Source of the DNA: Parahaliea maris
GTDB taxonomy: Bacteria; Pseudomonadota; Gammaproteobacteria; Pseudomonadales; Halieaceae
DNA: 64,000 nucleotides
Reading direction: 5' to 3'
Assembly: GCF_008064665.1 (NCBI RefSeq)
Contig: NZ_VRZA01000001.1
Location: 620,001 to 684,000, forward strand
A program made the position numbers and the translations under genes. Below the pieces are notes generated by a model that was not told the DNA's origin, ran no database searches, and saw nothing but the letters and a program-made list of their open reading frames with translations. Below, one piece after another: positions 1 through 9,592 of this stretch (its first letter is position 1; each line of letters opens with the position of its first letter).

Positions 1-509
1 CCTGTGCTGCGTAGCAAGCTCCGCGGACTGCGAGACTCGCGGTACTTGACCATGGCCAGGCCTACGCGCTGGACAACCACTTCGGAGAGTACGGCGAGGG
101 GTACCTGCTCCACTTCGGCATCCACCGGGAACAGCCACGTAATCTGTTCGCCGTCGATGGTGATCTGATAGCGGTCATCGAGCTTGATCGCGGCCCTGAC
201 CAACGGATCGATATCAGGGTTCTCCGCGAGCTCGATGATGCGGTCCCGAATCGTGCCGGCACGCTCCCGGGCCGGATAGGAGGACACACCCCGCACCCGG
301 AACAGGGGGGCTCCATCGAGTTTGACCTCGGCGACACGGAGGCCGTCGTTCTGCCACAGCCCCTCCAGGGTCTGGGCTGTCGCTCGCTGTTCCGCCACCT
401 CATGGACAGCGGTGCCGCCCCCGGCCTCCTGCGCCCCGACAGGCCAGGCAACCTGCAGCAACAGCGTCAGCAGGGCTATCCGGAACAACCCGTTCCACCG
501 CTTCTGCAT
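1..509 (-). CDS. MscS-like mechanosensitive channel, N-terminal part (runs off window)
   Basis: The frame is open from an ATG at 509 to the window edge, about 169 codons. It starts with a signal peptide (MQKRWNGLF, then a Leu-rich core, cleavage near VGAQE). A soluble periplasmic domain follows, with the patterns LFRVRGVSSYPARERAGTI and ITWLFPVDAEVEQVPLAVL. This kind of leader domain, with an ERA..I..RI helix and a DA-E strand, is typical of larger MscS-family proteins, in which membrane segments and the channel follow. Those parts lie outside the window, so the family call rests on the leader domain alone. The neighbour is a divergent VOC gene 225 bp away. Confidence 0.6.
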   Translation of the reverse strand, partial: MQKRWNGLFRIALLTLLLQVAWPVGAQEAGGGTAVHEVAEQRATAQTLEGLWQNDGLRVAEVKLDGAPLFRVRGVSSYPARERAGTIRDRIIELAENPDIDPLVRAAIKLDDRYQITIDGEQITWLFPVDAEVEQVPLAVLSEVVVQRVGLAMVKYRESRSPRSLLRST

Positions 510-734
510 GTGTTTTCCCCCTGTAGCCGAACCTGTCAACCGAGAGACCTATATAACCCGATCGGAATCAGTTTGCACCTGACAAATGCGCTTCTGCACT
601 GACCGCCGGGGCGCGTGCGCGATTAGCGACTATGCTTTTCAGACTGCTCAGGAGCACTGCCTGCCGATCACCAAGGGTCGGTCGCCAGCGGGTTCCCGGA
701 AGCCACCCCTTTATCTGTTGCGAGGAGACCAGCC

Positions 735-1196
735 ATGAGCGTTAAACCCATCCCCGACGGCTACCACTCAGTCACTCCCTATCTCACGGTTGGCAATGCC
801 GTCGAGGCCATCGCGTTCTATCAGCGTGCGCTGGGCGCCGAGGAGTTGTTCCGGCTGGAAATGGACGGAGGCAAAATAGGCCACGCCGAACTGAAAATCG
901 GCGATTCCATCATCATGCTGGCCGACGAGTTCCCCGAGATGGGGAATGCCAGCCCGACCACACTCAACGGCACTTCGGTCAGCCTGATGATCTATGTCGA
1001 CCATGTGGGCACCCATTTCGCCGAAGCACTTGCCGCAGGCGGAGAAGAGCTGCAGCCGCTGACCGACCAGTTCTACGGCGACCGTTCAGGCACCTTCCGC
1101 GACCCCTTCGGGCACGTCTGGACCCTCGCCACCCATGTGGAGGACGTACCAGAGGAGGAGTTGAAGCGGCGCATGGAGGAATTCGCCAAAGGGTGA
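735..1196 (+). CDS. VOC family protein (PhnB/glyoxalase-like)
   Basis: The protein has 153 residues. It begins with the PhnB-like pattern YHSVTPYLTVGNAVEAIAFY and carries two beta-alpha-beta-beta-beta modules, ending in YGDRSGTFRDPFGHVWTLATH. This places it in the vicinal oxygen chelate fold with the PhnB/YdcE-type 'DPFGH.W' signature. Members bind a metal or act as small-molecule binding or resistance proteins, and the substrate cannot be read from sequence. The start has a strong Shine-Dalgarno (gaggaga) about 8 bases upstream. It is a monocistronic unit, divergent from the MscS-like gene and convergent with argG. Confidence 0.85.
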   Translation: MSVKPIPDGYHSVTPYLTVGNAVEAIAFYQRALGAEELFRLEMDGGKIGHAELKIGDSIIMLADEFPEMGNASPTTLNGTSVSLMIYVDHVGTHFAEALAAGGEELQPLTDQFYGDRSGTFRDPFGHVWTLATHVEDVPEEELKRRMEEFAKG

Positions 1197-1251
1197 GGAC
1201 TCCGCGCAACGTGGGGAGATCGGGGCGGCGGGCGCCGCACCGAGCGCTGGA

Positions 1252-2472
1252 TCAGAGCAGCTTGCGGCCCTTGTTGGCGGCGATACGCATGCGCAACGCG
1301 TTGAGCTTGATGAAGCCCTCGGCGTCAGCCTGGTTGTAGGCGCCGGCGTCTTCCTCGAAGGTGGCGATGCTCTCGTCGAACAGGCTGTCGGCGGACTGCC
1401 GGCCTTCCACGATCACGTTACCCTTGTACAGCTTGAGGCGGACCTTGCCGTTAACGTGAATCTGGCTCTCGTCGATGGCGGTCTGCAGCATCTGGCGCTC
1501 GGGCGACCACCAGTAGCCGTTGTAGATCATTTCCGCGTAGCGCGGCATCAGGGCGTCCTTGAGGTGAGCGACCTCACGGTCCAGGGTCAGGGACTCCATC
1601 GCCCGGTGGGCCTTGAGCATGATGGTGCCCCCGGGAGTCTCGTAACAGCCGCGGGACTTCATGCCCACGTAGCGGTTCTCCACCAGGTCATCGCGGCCGA
1701 TGCCATTGGCGCCGCCAATCTTGTTCAGGCGCTCGAGGACGGTAGCCGGGCTCAGTTTCTCGCCGTCGATGGCCACGATATCACCGCGCTCGTACTCGAG
1801 CTCGATGAAGGTGGCTTCGTCAGGAGCCGCCTCGGGGCTCACGCTCCAGCGCCACATGTCTTCCTCGGGGCCCATCCACGGGTCTTCCAGTACGCCGCCC
1901 TCATAGGAAATGTGCAGCAGGTTGGCGTCCATGGAGTACGGGGATTTCTTCTTCTTGCTGGAGAAGTCCACGGGAATGTTGTGCTTCTCGCAGTAGGCCA
2001 TCAATGACTCGCGGGAGTTCAGGTCCCACTCGCGCCAGGGCGCGATCACCTTGATGCCGGGCTTGAGGGCGTAGGCACCCAGTTCGAAACGCACCTGGTC
2101 GTTACCCTTGCCGGTGGCGCCGTGGGAGATGGCGTCGGCGCTGGTCTCGTTGGCAATCTCGATGAGGCGCTTGGCGATCAGCGGGCGGGCGATGGAGGTA
2201 CCGAGGCGGTATTCGCCCTCGTACAGGGCGTTGGCGCGCATCATGGGGTACACGAAGTCGCGGACGAACTCTTCGCGCAGGTCGTCGATGTAGATTTCCT
2301 TGACGCCCAGGGCCTCGGCCTTGGCGCGCGCCGGCTCGACTTCTTCACCCTGGCCGATGTCGGCAGTGAAGGTAACGACTTCGCAGCTGTAGGTTTCCTG
2401 CAGCCAGCGCACGATCACGGAGGTATCGAGACCGCCGGAGTAGGCCAGTACGACCTTGTTGATGTCAGACAT
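1252..2472 (-). CDS. argG: argininosuccinate synthase
   Basis: This enzyme joins citrulline and aspartate using ATP to make argininosuccinate, the penultimate step of arginine synthesis in the cytosol. The protein has 406 residues from the ATG at 2472 ([19 protein letters not shown]). An in-frame upstream extension is possible, but the chosen start places the ATP pyrophosphatase P-loop AYSGGLDTS at residues 9-17, as in the family. Other family stretches are [13 protein letters not shown] and [17 protein letters not shown]. Length and motifs are normal and no defect is visible. It stands alone, convergent with the VOC gene and divergent from pyrC. Confidence 0.97.
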   Translation of the reverse strand: MSDINKVVLAYSGGLDTSVIVRWLQETYSCEVVTFTADIGQGEEVEPARAKAEALGVKEIYIDDLREEFVRDFVYPMMRANALYEGEYRLGTSIARPLIAKRLIEIANETSADAISHGATGKGNDQVRFELGAYALKPGIKVIAPWREWDLNSRESLMAYCEKHNIPVDFSSKKKKSPYSMDANLLHISYEGGVLEDPWMGPEEDMWRWSVSPEAAPDEATFIELEYERGDIVAIDGEKLSPATVLERLNKIGGANGIGRDDLVENRYVGMKSRGCYETPGGTIMLKAHRAMESLTLDREVAHLKDALMPRYAEMIYNGYWWSPERQMLQTAIDESQIHVNGKVRLKLYKGNVIVEGRQSADSLFDESIATFEEDAGAYNQADAEGFIKLNALRMRIAANKGRKLL

Positions 2473-2583
2473 GATGGGGTTCCCGCGCAGTGTGGGTGGA
2501 AAAGGGGGCATATTCTACTTGCCGCATTGGCCTCACGCCAGTTGGGCAGCATAACAATCAAGTGTCGGCGAACACCCGGACAG

Positions 2584-2710
2584 GAGCTTCGTAGCCCGGC
2601 GGCTGTCCGGGGGAGGGGGTTCCGGGACTCGCCGTGAACCCGTCCGTGGGGGCTCGACAGCGGCATCCATGCCGCTGACGGTCCCTTCACCCCCTCCCCC
2701 GGCCAGCCAC
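2584..2710. repeat. Large-hairpin intergenic repeat, copy 1
   Basis: This element of about 125 bp lies between argG and pyrC. A perfect 13-bp outer stem pairs 2607-2619 with 2690-2702. Inside is an inner hairpin (agcggcat-cc-atgccgct) and conserved words: cttcgtagcccggc, ccgtgaa, cgtcc.tg, ggctcgac, gcatccatgc and gacggtccc. The same words in the same order occur at 59254-59380 and, inverted, at 59480-59600. The stems differ in sequence but are compensated on both arms, so structure is conserved. No coding potential is evident. Confidence 0.8.
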
Positions 2711-2776
2711 CTGCTCCATCAGACGGCCCCAGGTGTGGTAGCATGCGCCCTTTCAAACTGCCCCGAATCTCCCGCT

Positions 2777-3817
2777 GTGACTGAACTGACCCTGACCCGC
2801 CCCGACGACTGGCACGTCCACCTGCGCGACGGCGCCGCCCTCGAAGACACCTGTCGCGACATGGCGCGCTATTTCGGCCGCGCCATCGTGATGCCGAACC
2901 TGACACCGCCGGTGACCACCGTGGCGGATGCCGCGGCCTACCGGGAGCGGATCCTGGCGGCCATGAGCGGGCTGGGGCGGCAGTTTGAGCCGCTGATGAC
3001 GCTCTACCTGACCGACCAGACCTCGGCGGAAGAGGTGCAGCGCGCGGCGGAGAGCGACTTTGTGCACGCCATCAAGCTGTATCCGGCGGGCGCCACCACC
3101 AATTCGGCCGCGGGCGTCGCCGACCTGGCGGGCCTGTACCCGACCCTGGAGGCGATGGAGAAGCACGACCTGCCGCTGTTGGTCCACGGCGAGGTCACCG
3201 ACGGCGAGATCGACATCTTCGACCGGGAAGCGGTGTTTATCGAGCGTCACCTGGCGCCGATCGTGCAGCGCTTCCCTGGGCTGCGGGTGGTACTGGAGCA
3301 CATTACCACCGCCGATGCGGCGGCGTTTGTGGGGGAGACCCCCGCCAACGTGGCGGCTACCATTACGGCCCACCACCTGCTGCTGAATCGCAATGACATG
3401 CTGGTGGGCGGGATTCGCCCCCACTACTACTGCCTGCCCATTCTCAAGCGCAATAGCCACCAGCAGGCCCTGCTGCGGGCCGCCACCTCCGGCAGTGCGA
3501 AGTTTTTCCTGGGCACGGATTCTGCCCCCCACGCCACCAGTGCCAAGGAAAGCCCCTGCGGCTGCGCCGGTGTGTACACGGCCCATGCCGCTATCGAGCT
3601 CTACGCCGAAGCCTTTGAGGCCGAGGGCGCCCTCGACAAGCTGGAGGGCTTTGCCAGCCACTTCGGCCCCGACTTTTACGGCCTGCCGCGCAACACCGAT
3701 GCCATCACCCTGGTGAAGCACGCCTGGGAAGTCCCCTCCTCCATGCCGCTTGGCGGCCAGCCCCTGACCCCCATGCGGGCGTCCGACACGGTGGGTTGGC
3801 AGGTGAGCGAGGGCTGA
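2777..3817 (+). CDS. pyrC: dihydroorotase
   Basis: This zinc amidohydrolase cyclises carbamoyl-aspartate to dihydroorotate in pyrimidine synthesis. The GTG at 2777 ([19 protein letters not shown]) gives 346 residues, close to the E. coli PyrC length; the frame is open further upstream but the extra residues are low-complexity and unlike the family. Zinc ligands are visible in DWHVHLRD near the N-terminus, in the carbamylated-lysine segment [13 protein letters not shown], in LLVHGEV, in LEHITT and in GTDSAPH. The PyrC-type ending [16 protein letters not shown] follows. Its 3' end overlaps the likely start of rnt by 22 bp, which suggests co-transcription. Confidence 0.95.
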   Translation: MTELTLTRPDDWHVHLRDGAALEDTCRDMARYFGRAIVMPNLTPPVTTVADAAAYRERILAAMSGLGRQFEPLMTLYLTDQTSAEEVQRAAESDFVHAIKLYPAGATTNSAAGVADLAGLYPTLEAMEKHDLPLLVHGEVTDGEIDIFDREAVFIERHLAPIVQRFPGLRVVLEHITTADAAAFVGETPANVAATITAHHLLLNRNDMLVGGIRPHYYCLPILKRNSHQQALLRAATSGSAKFFLGTDSAPHATSAKESPCGCAGVYTAHAAIELYAEAFEAEGALDKLEGFASHFGPDFYGLPRNTDAITLVKHAWEVPSSMPLGGQPLTPMRASDTVGWQVSEG

Positions 3818-4455
3818 TCTTGCTGGAGACCGGCGAACACCGCATCAACGAGCGTTTCCGGGGTTTTCTCCCGGTGGTCGTGGACCTGGAAACCGGTGGG
3901 TTCAACGCGGGCACCGATGCGATACTGGAGATTGCGGCGAGTATCGTACGCATGGACGACGAGGGACTGCTCTCGGTCCACCGCACGGTGAGCTACAACG
4001 TAAAGCCCTTTGAGGGGGCCAATATCGAGCAGGCCGCCCTGGATTTCACCGGGATCGACCCCTGGCACCCCTTCCGGGAAGCGGTGTCCGAGGATGAAGC
4101 CCTGACGGAAATCTTTCGGGTCGTGCGCAAGGAAATTCGCGACCAGGGCTGTAACCGGGCCATTCTGGTGGGGCACAACGCCCACTTCGACGCGGGCTTC
4201 GTCAACGCGGCGGTAGAGCGCTGCAGCATCAAGCGCAACCCCTTCCACCCGTTTTCCCACTTCGACACCGCCACGCTCGCGGGGCTGGCCTACGGCCAGA
4301 CCGTGCTCGCACGGGCCTGCTCGGAAGCGGGTATCGCCTTCGACAACAACGAGGCCCACTCGGCGGCCTATGACGCCGAGCGCACCGCCGAGCTGTTCTG
4401 CGAAATCGTCAATCGCTGGAAGGAAAGCGGCGGCTGGATGCCGAAGTTCGATTAA
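3796..4455 (+). CDS. rnt: ribonuclease T
   Basis: RNase T is a DEDD-family 3'-5' exoribonuclease that matures tRNA and 5S rRNA 3' ends. The TTG start at 3796 gives 219 residues. Catalytic residues are visible: D30 and E32 in VVVDLETGG, the aspartate of GHNAHFD, and the [10 protein letters not shown] motif (DEDDh class). Length and ending (GGWMPKFD) fit the family. The start codon is uncertain, because TTG overlaps pyrC and no ATG lies before the first catalytic motif. Pairing of pyrC with rnt is known in Pseudomonas-type genomes. The stop codon overlaps that of the convergent LON-domain gene. Confidence 0.93.
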   Translation: MAGERGLILLETGEHRINERFRGFLPVVVDLETGGFNAGTDAILEIAASIVRMDDEGLLSVHRTVSYNVKPFEGANIEQAALDFTGIDPWHPFREAVSEDEALTEIFRVVRKEIRDQGCNRAILVGHNAHFDAGFVNAAVERCSIKRNPFHPFSHFDTATLAGLAYGQTVLARACSEAGIAFDNNEAHSAAYDAERTAELFCEIVNRWKESGGWMPKFD

Positions 4456-5057
4456 TCCTCGCCACTGATGCGGTTGAGCACCTCGTTAAGGGCCTCCCCG
4501 ACACGGTGCAAGTCATCCAGTCCCAGCAGGGAGTACTTCAGGGACTCCTCCAGCGGCAGTAGCTGGATCAGGGCGTAGGCCACCTGCCAGGCGTTGTCGT
4601 AGTCGATGTCGAGCCCCATGCGCTCAACGTGGGGGTGTACTTCGAGGCTCTGCAGCACATCCACCAGTGACTCCCAGTCCGCCGGAACCGGTTGCGGCAA
4701 CGGTGACGACTCCAGCTGCACCTCTCCCATGACCAGCTGTGACGCAGCGGTGTGGCTGCGCAACAGCGAAAACCGCCGCTCGCCCTCGATGGTGATCCCC
4801 AGCAGGCCGTCCTTGAGCTGGTCCCAGTCGACGATGCGGGCATAGGTTCCCCAGTCCCCCAGTTCCGGTTTGGCCTGGCCGCGCTGGGCCACTTCCTCGC
4901 CGCGCCGGATCCAGGCGACCCCGAAACCGGTACCGGCACGCATGCAGTCGCGCACCAGGTCCAGGTAGCGACGTTCAAAAATCCGCAGGGGCATGCGCCC
5001 GTAGGGCAGCAGCACACCGGTCAGGGGGAACAGGGGAATTTCAGTCGTATCAGCCAT
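4452..5057 (-). CDS. LON peptidase substrate-binding domain protein
   Basis: The protein has 201 residues from the ATG at 5057 ([20 protein letters not shown]). It matches the isolated N-terminal LAN domain of Lon proteases: IPLFPL..VL.PG at the start, LRIFE.RYLDLV, and a long C-terminal helix bundle. No AAA or protease domain follows. Stand-alone LAN proteins are common and poorly characterised; a role in protein quality control is only inferred. The start lies 5 bp after the YkgJ-type stop, so the two genes probably form a unit with the upstream exporter gene. Confidence 0.88.
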   Translation of the reverse strand: MADTTEIPLFPLTGVLLPYGRMPLRIFERRYLDLVRDCMRAGTGFGVAWIRRGEEVAQRGQAKPELGDWGTYARIVDWDQLKDGLLGITIEGERRFSLLRSHTAASQLVMGEVQLESSPLPQPVPADWESLVDVLQSLEVHPHVERMGLDIDYDNAWQVAYALIQLLPLEESLKYSLLGLDDLHRVGEALNEVLNRISGED

Positions 5058-5062
5058 AAGGT

Positions 5063-5320
5063 TCAATCGGGTAGGCTCAGGATTTCCAGCTCGGCGAGAA
5101 TCGCCAGGGCCTGTTCACGATTCTCGCCACAGAAGCTCTCTTCGGCAACGAAAGCGGAGCACGCGGCCGGGCGCCGCGGGTCACCGAACAAACCGCACCG
5201 CAATTGATCGTCCAGGTGCACGCAGCGGACACCGGCCGGCTTGCCTTCGGGCATGCCATGGTAGGGCTGGCTGATCGACGGGGCGATACAGCAGGCACCG
5301 CACCCGGGCCGGCAGTCCAT
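5063..5320 (-). CDS. YkgJ family cysteine cluster protein
   Basis: This is a small protein of 85 residues with the cysteine pattern C..GCGACC near the N-terminus (MDCRPGCGACCIAPSIS), then RCVHL, RCGLFG, PAACSAF and SFCGEN. The cluster suggests Fe-S or zinc binding, as in the YkgJ/UPF0153 family. Members in gammaproteobacteria usually have 80-110 residues, so the length is normal. Function is unknown. It lies 1 bp after the stop of the RND-type exporter gene and just before the LON-domain gene on the same strand. Confidence 0.88.
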   Translation of the reverse strand: MDCRPGCGACCIAPSISQPYHGMPEGKPAGVRCVHLDDQLRCGLFGDPRRPAACSAFVAEESFCGENREQALAILAELEILSLPD

Positions 5321-5321
5321 A

Positions 5322-7982
5322 TCACTGGCCCTCCGGCCCCAGCGGTTTCCACAGCACCATCAGCAGGGGCAACAGCAACAGCGCCCCCAGCACAGCCGCC
5401 ACCATGGCCAGCACTGTCAGCAGGCCGAAGTAGATGCTGGGGTTGAAGTTGGACAGGGTGAGCATGGCAAAGCCGATTACCACCGTCACGGTGGTGTAGT
5501 ACATGGCCCTGCCAATACTGTAGTGGCAGCGGTACATGGTCGCCAGGTAGTTGCGATCCACTTCGAACTCCCGCAGGAAACGGTGTACGTAGTGAATGCA
5601 GTCGTCGACGCCGATACCCACCACGATGGCGGCGATGGTGATGGTCATGATATCCAGCGGAATCCCCAGCAAGCCCATGGTACCGAGCACCATCCCCGCT
5701 GCCAGGATGTTGGGCGCAAGGGTAATCAGGGCCAGGCTGAAGGAGCGGAACAACAGCACGAACATGAACAGAATCGCCAGGAACACGGCGCCCAGGGTAA
5801 GAATCTGGGACCGGAACAGGCTCTGCAGCACATTGTTGTAGAGCACCAGCATCCCGGTGAACTGGACGTCGTCGGGCTCCACCCCCAGCGTCTCTACCAG
5901 GTCGGCGTGGAGGCGCTTGAGGAAGGCATCCCGGCGCAGCTCCTTGCTGGTTTCCTTCACCCGCACGGTGATCCGGGCCTGCTCGTTGTCGGCGGAGAAG
6001 TAGGGGTCGACCATCATCCCGGCGATCTCGGGAGGCAGGCTCTTCTGCACCAGCGCCAGCTCCACGCTGCCGATATCATCGCCCAGCAGATTGCGCACCA
6101 CCTGGAACACCGTGGACAGGGAAAGCACCTTGCCGGTTTCCGGCTGGCCATCCACCAGCTCGTGCACGGCATCGATACGCTCCATCCCGTCGAGACTGAA
6201 CCAGTAGCTGGGCTTGAAGTGCTCCCCCGGGCCGGCAAAGTCAAAGCTTTCCTCACCGAAGCCGTCGTCGGCCCACTCGTCTGCGCCCTCGCCTTCTCCG
6301 TCATCGAAAGCGTCGCTGCCGTTGTCGCTTGCGAAGGCATCGCCAGCGAATTCATCGGCAAAATCCTCACTCTCCTCGAGGAAGGGATCGTCCTCGGCCG
6401 GCGGCGGCACCGCGCCGGTGGCGACCGTTTCCAGCCCCGGCAGCGGCTCGCTCTCGTCCGGTGCGCTGAGCAGGATGTCCAGCGGGATCGTGCCACCGAG
6501 GCGGGAATCCAGCAGCTCCATGCCTCGGTAAATTTCTGTGGTGTCCTTGAAGTAGTCGATGAAGCGGTTCTCGACCTTGAGCTGGGACAGGCCCACCAGC
6601 ACCAGCACACACAGCACTACGGTCACCGCGATGATGCTGCGATGAAAATGGTCGGTGGCCCGGGCGAAGTAGACCGTCAGCGGCTGACCTTCGGCAGCGT
6701 AGCGGTGCGGACGTCCCTTGGGCCAGACCAGGATCAGGCAGGGCACCAGGATAAACGCCAGAATCAGCGAGACCACGATGCCTGTCGTCATCATCCAGCC
6801 GAAATCGATCACCGGCTGAATGCTGGACACCACAAGGGAAACAAAGGCGACAATGGTCGTGATGCCCGTGTAGGTACAGGGCACCGCCATCAGGCGTATG
6901 GTTTCGCTGACCCGGTGACGGATGTCACCCTCGGTGCCCTGGGCCAGGTCCGCCGCATGCAACTCCCGGTAGCGCACGATCAGGTGGATGGAAATCGCCA
7001 AGCTGATGATCAGTAGCACCGCCACGAAGTTGGAGGAAATGACCGTCATCCGCCAGTCGAAGAAGCCGAGGATTCCCAGCATCACCAGCACCGAGGCCGT
7101 GCAGGTCACCAGGGGAATGACCACCCAGCGGACCCGCCGGAAGATCACCGCCAGCACCAGCAGCATGACCCCCAGGATCGCGCTGCCAAACAGCACCAGG
7201 TCGCTGCGGACGAAGCCCACCATGTCGGCGGCGATCATCGGCACCCCGCCCACAAACAGTTTGGCGTGATCGCGATAGTCATCGGCGATATCGCGCACCG
7301 ACTGGACCAGCTCGCTCTGGGCTTCCAGCATCGCGCCGGTATGCGCCTTGAAATCGACCTCCACTCGCGCCAGCTCCGCGGCCTCCGCGGCGCTGAGGTC
7401 CCGCACATTGCGGGCCTGGCGCAGCGCTTCGCGCTGACCCAGCAGGTCGAAGTAACGCTCATCCCGCTGCAGGTTGATCTGTACCGCCGTCAGCTGACCG
7501 TCACGGCTGACCAGCAGCTGGGAGTAGATCGGACTGGTGGTGAATTCCTTCAGTGCCAGCTCGCGATCGATGTCGGGATCGCGCAGGCTGGGCAATGGGT
7601 CGCCGGACGTGATATCCGAAAGGCTGACCGGCGGACTCTCCAGCAAGGGCACGTCGAGCACCGTCGTTACCGAGGACACACCGGGCAGCGTCCGCAGCTG
7701 GTCGGCCATTCGCGACAGCGGCTCGAGGGAGGCGTCACTCAACAGCGGCGAATCCGGCTGCCAGGTAATCAGCAGAAAATCCTCGGAACTGTACTCGCTG
7801 CTGATCTCGCGATAGAAATCCAGGGCCGGGTCTCCCTGCAGCATCAGCGAATCGGCAGAAGCATCGAGCTTGAGCTTGCCCAGTTGCGCGGCCGAGGCCA
7901 CCAGCAGCACCGCCACCAGGGCCAGCCACAGCCAGGGGTACTGCAAGACGCAGCGATCAAAGAGTTTCATCAGTCGGCTCAT
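5322..7982 (-). CDS. RND superfamily (MMPL-type) exporter
   Basis: This 886-residue inner-membrane protein has two repeats, each with one membrane helix, a large periplasmic loop and five membrane helices. The first block contains FRRVRWVVIPLVTC and ISLAISIHLIVRY. The second contains FRSFSLALITLAPN and GIGVDDCIHYVHRF. It belongs to the MMPL/HpnN-like branch rather than to AcrB-type multidrug pumps; this branch moves lipids, hopanoids or other hydrophobic compounds. Residues of about 525-585, in the second periplasmic loop, form an unusual strongly acidic, Asp/Glu/Gly-rich, low-complexity insert. The gene overlaps the end of mpl by 4 bp. Confidence 0.9.
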   Translation of the reverse strand: MSRLMKLFDRCVLQYPWLWLALVAVLLVASAAQLGKLKLDASADSLMLQGDPALDFYREISSEYSSEDFLLITWQPDSPLLSDASLEPLSRMADQLRTLPGVSSVTTVLDVPLLESPPVSLSDITSGDPLPSLRDPDIDRELALKEFTTSPIYSQLLVSRDGQLTAVQINLQRDERYFDLLGQREALRQARNVRDLSAAEAAELARVEVDFKAHTGAMLEAQSELVQSVRDIADDYRDHAKLFVGGVPMIAADMVGFVRSDLVLFGSAILGVMLLVLAVIFRRVRWVVIPLVTCTASVLVMLGILGFFDWRMTVISSNFVAVLLIISLAISIHLIVRYRELHAADLAQGTEGDIRHRVSETIRLMAVPCTYTGITTIVAFVSLVVSSIQPVIDFGWMMTTGIVVSLILAFILVPCLILVWPKGRPHRYAAEGQPLTVYFARATDHFHRSIIAVTVVLCVLVLVGLSQLKVENRFIDYFKDTTEIYRGMELLDSRLGGTIPLDILLSAPDESEPLPGLETVATGAVPPPAEDDPFLEESEDFADEFAGDAFASDNGSDAFDDGEGEGADEWADDGFGEESFDFAGPGEHFKPSYWFSLDGMERIDAVHELVDGQPETGKVLSLSTVFQVVRNLLGDDIGSVELALVQKSLPPEIAGMMVDPYFSADNEQARITVRVKETSKELRRDAFLKRLHADLVETLGVEPDDVQFTGMLVLYNNVLQSLFRSQILTLGAVFLAILFMFVLLFRSFSLALITLAPNILAAGMVLGTMGLLGIPLDIMTITIAAIVVGIGVDDCIHYVHRFLREFEVDRNYLATMYRCHYSIGRAMYYTTVTVVIGFAMLTLSNFNPSIYFGLLTVLAMVAAVLGALLLLPLLMVLWKPLGPEGQ

Positions 7983-9370
7983 TCCGCCTGCTCACCTTCC
8001 AGTTGCTGTAACAGGCGCTGGTGGATGCCACCAAAGCTGCCATTGCTCATGATGACAATACGGTCTCCGGGGCGAGCCTGTGCCGCCACCGCATCCACCA
8101 GGGAGTCGACCTCCTCGAACAGGTGGGCTGGCACGGGGCTGGCCTGCACGACGCCCTCCAGCGACCAGTCCATGCCCGCGGGCTGAAACCAGTAGACCTC
8201 GTCCGCACTCGCGGTGGACGCCGCCAGGGCATCCCGGTGAGCGCCCATGCGCATGGTGTTGGAGCGCGGTTCCACCAGGGCAATCACCCGGCTATCGCCG
8301 GCCCGCTTTTCGCCGACATGAGCCCGCAGCCCCTCGAGCGTTGTCGCAATCGCCGTCGGGTGGTGGGCGAAGTCATCGTAGACATAAACGCCCCCCGGGC
8401 GGCCGAGCAGCTCCAGGCGCCGTTTGACCCCGCGGAACTCCGCCAGTGCCGCGGCGGCGACCTCCGGCGGCACCCCCACGTGGCGCGCTGCGGCCACCGC
8501 CGCAAGGGCATTCTCGATGTTGTGCCGGCCGAGATAGCCCCAGTCGATGGTGACCGGCTCGGTGTCGGGCCCGCGAACCAGAAAGCTGGAACCGTCACTC
8601 TGCAATGGCTCTGCCCGCCAGTCCCCTGCATCGCCCACCCCAAAGCGGGTCACCGGCGTCCAGCAGCCCTGGGCCAGGACATCATCCACCGCCGCTGACT
8701 GGGCCGGACAAACCACCTGTCCCTCCCCCGGCACCGTGCGCACCAGGTGGTGGAACTGACGCTGGATCGCGGCCAGGTCGGGGAAAATATCGGCGTGGTC
8801 GAACTCCAGGTTGTTGATCACCAGGGTCCGCGGCCGGTAGTGCACAAACTTGGAGCGCTTGTCGAAGAAGGCGGTGTCGTACTCGTCGGCTTCCACCACA
8901 AAGAAGTCGCTATCGCCGATGCGGGCCGACTGGCCGAAATTGGCCGGCACACCCCCGATCAGGAAGCCCGGTGACATACCGGCGTATTCCAGTATCCACG
9001 CCAGCAGGCTGCTGGTCGTGGTCTTGCCGTGGGTACCCGATACCGCCAGCACCCACTTGCCATGCAACAGTTGCTCCGCCAGCCACTGCGGCCCGGAAAC
9101 ATAATTCAGGCCGCGATTGAGCAGGTACTCCACCGCCGGGTTGCCCCGGGTCATGGCATTGCCCACCACCACGCAATCCGGCGCCGGCTGCAGGTGCTCG
9201 GGCAGATAGCCCTGCATCAATTCGATGCCGGCGGCCTCCAGCTGGGTACTCATCGGGGGATAGACGTTGGCATCGGAGCCGGTGACCTTGTAACCGAGTT
9301 CCCGGGCCAGCAGGGCGATGCCGCCCATAAATGTGCCGCAGATGCCGAGGATATGTATATGTGCTTTCAA
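7979..9370 (-). CDS. mpl: UDP-MurNAc-tripeptide ligase (murein recycling)
   Basis: Mpl attaches recycled L-Ala-D-Glu-meso-Dap tripeptide to UDP-MurNAc. A TTG start at 9370 (LKAHIHILGICGTFMGG), with ggag 8 bases upstream, gives 463 residues, near the usual length. The frame continues upstream without a family-like sequence, so the longer reading is rejected. Mur ligase motifs are clear: the N-terminal HILGICGTFMGG nucleotide-binding turn, the ATP loop VSGTHGKTTTSS, EADEYDTAFFDKRSKF, and the C-terminal DDFAHHPTAI. The Mpl-specific EYDTAFFDKRSKF separates it from MurC. It shares 4 bp with the exporter gene downstream. Confidence 0.96.
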   Translation of the reverse strand: MKAHIHILGICGTFMGGIALLARELGYKVTGSDANVYPPMSTQLEAAGIELMQGYLPEHLQPAPDCVVVGNAMTRGNPAVEYLLNRGLNYVSGPQWLAEQLLHGKWVLAVSGTHGKTTTSSLLAWILEYAGMSPGFLIGGVPANFGQSARIGDSDFFVVEADEYDTAFFDKRSKFVHYRPRTLVINNLEFDHADIFPDLAAIQRQFHHLVRTVPGEGQVVCPAQSAAVDDVLAQGCWTPVTRFGVGDAGDWRAEPLQSDGSSFLVRGPDTEPVTIDWGYLGRHNIENALAAVAAARHVGVPPEVAAAALAEFRGVKRRLELLGRPGGVYVYDDFAHHPTAIATTLEGLRAHVGEKRAGDSRVIALVEPRSNTMRMGAHRDALAASTASADEVYWFQPAGMDWSLEGVVQASPVPAHLFEEVDSLVDAVAAQARPGDRIVIMSNGSFGGIHQRLLQQLEGEQAE

Positions 9371-9592
9371 CAGGCACTCCTTGTTCGAACGGCGAGTGTA
9401 GCACGCAGCATCGAACCCGCCGCAGCGCTTCACCCCTACGGGGCACAGCGAGCGGTAATACTGCCCAATACGGTGCAATTACCCCCCCGTTTCGCGTATC
9501 ATTCGCGCTTTTCAAAGGTAGTCCGGGAGCGCCCAGGGGCGCGCCAAACTCTCGGTTCAACCACCTCCAGAAACCGACCACGGACCCCACCC

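Noticed and set aside
62-451. Minus-strand frame of 129 codons at the window start
   Set aside because: It lies in another frame of the partial MscS-like gene, which has a signal peptide and domain patterns and runs off the window.
5523-7016. Long plus-strand frame (497 codons) opposite the MMPL exporter
   Set aside because: Antisense shadow of a GC-rich gene with no recognisable domain.
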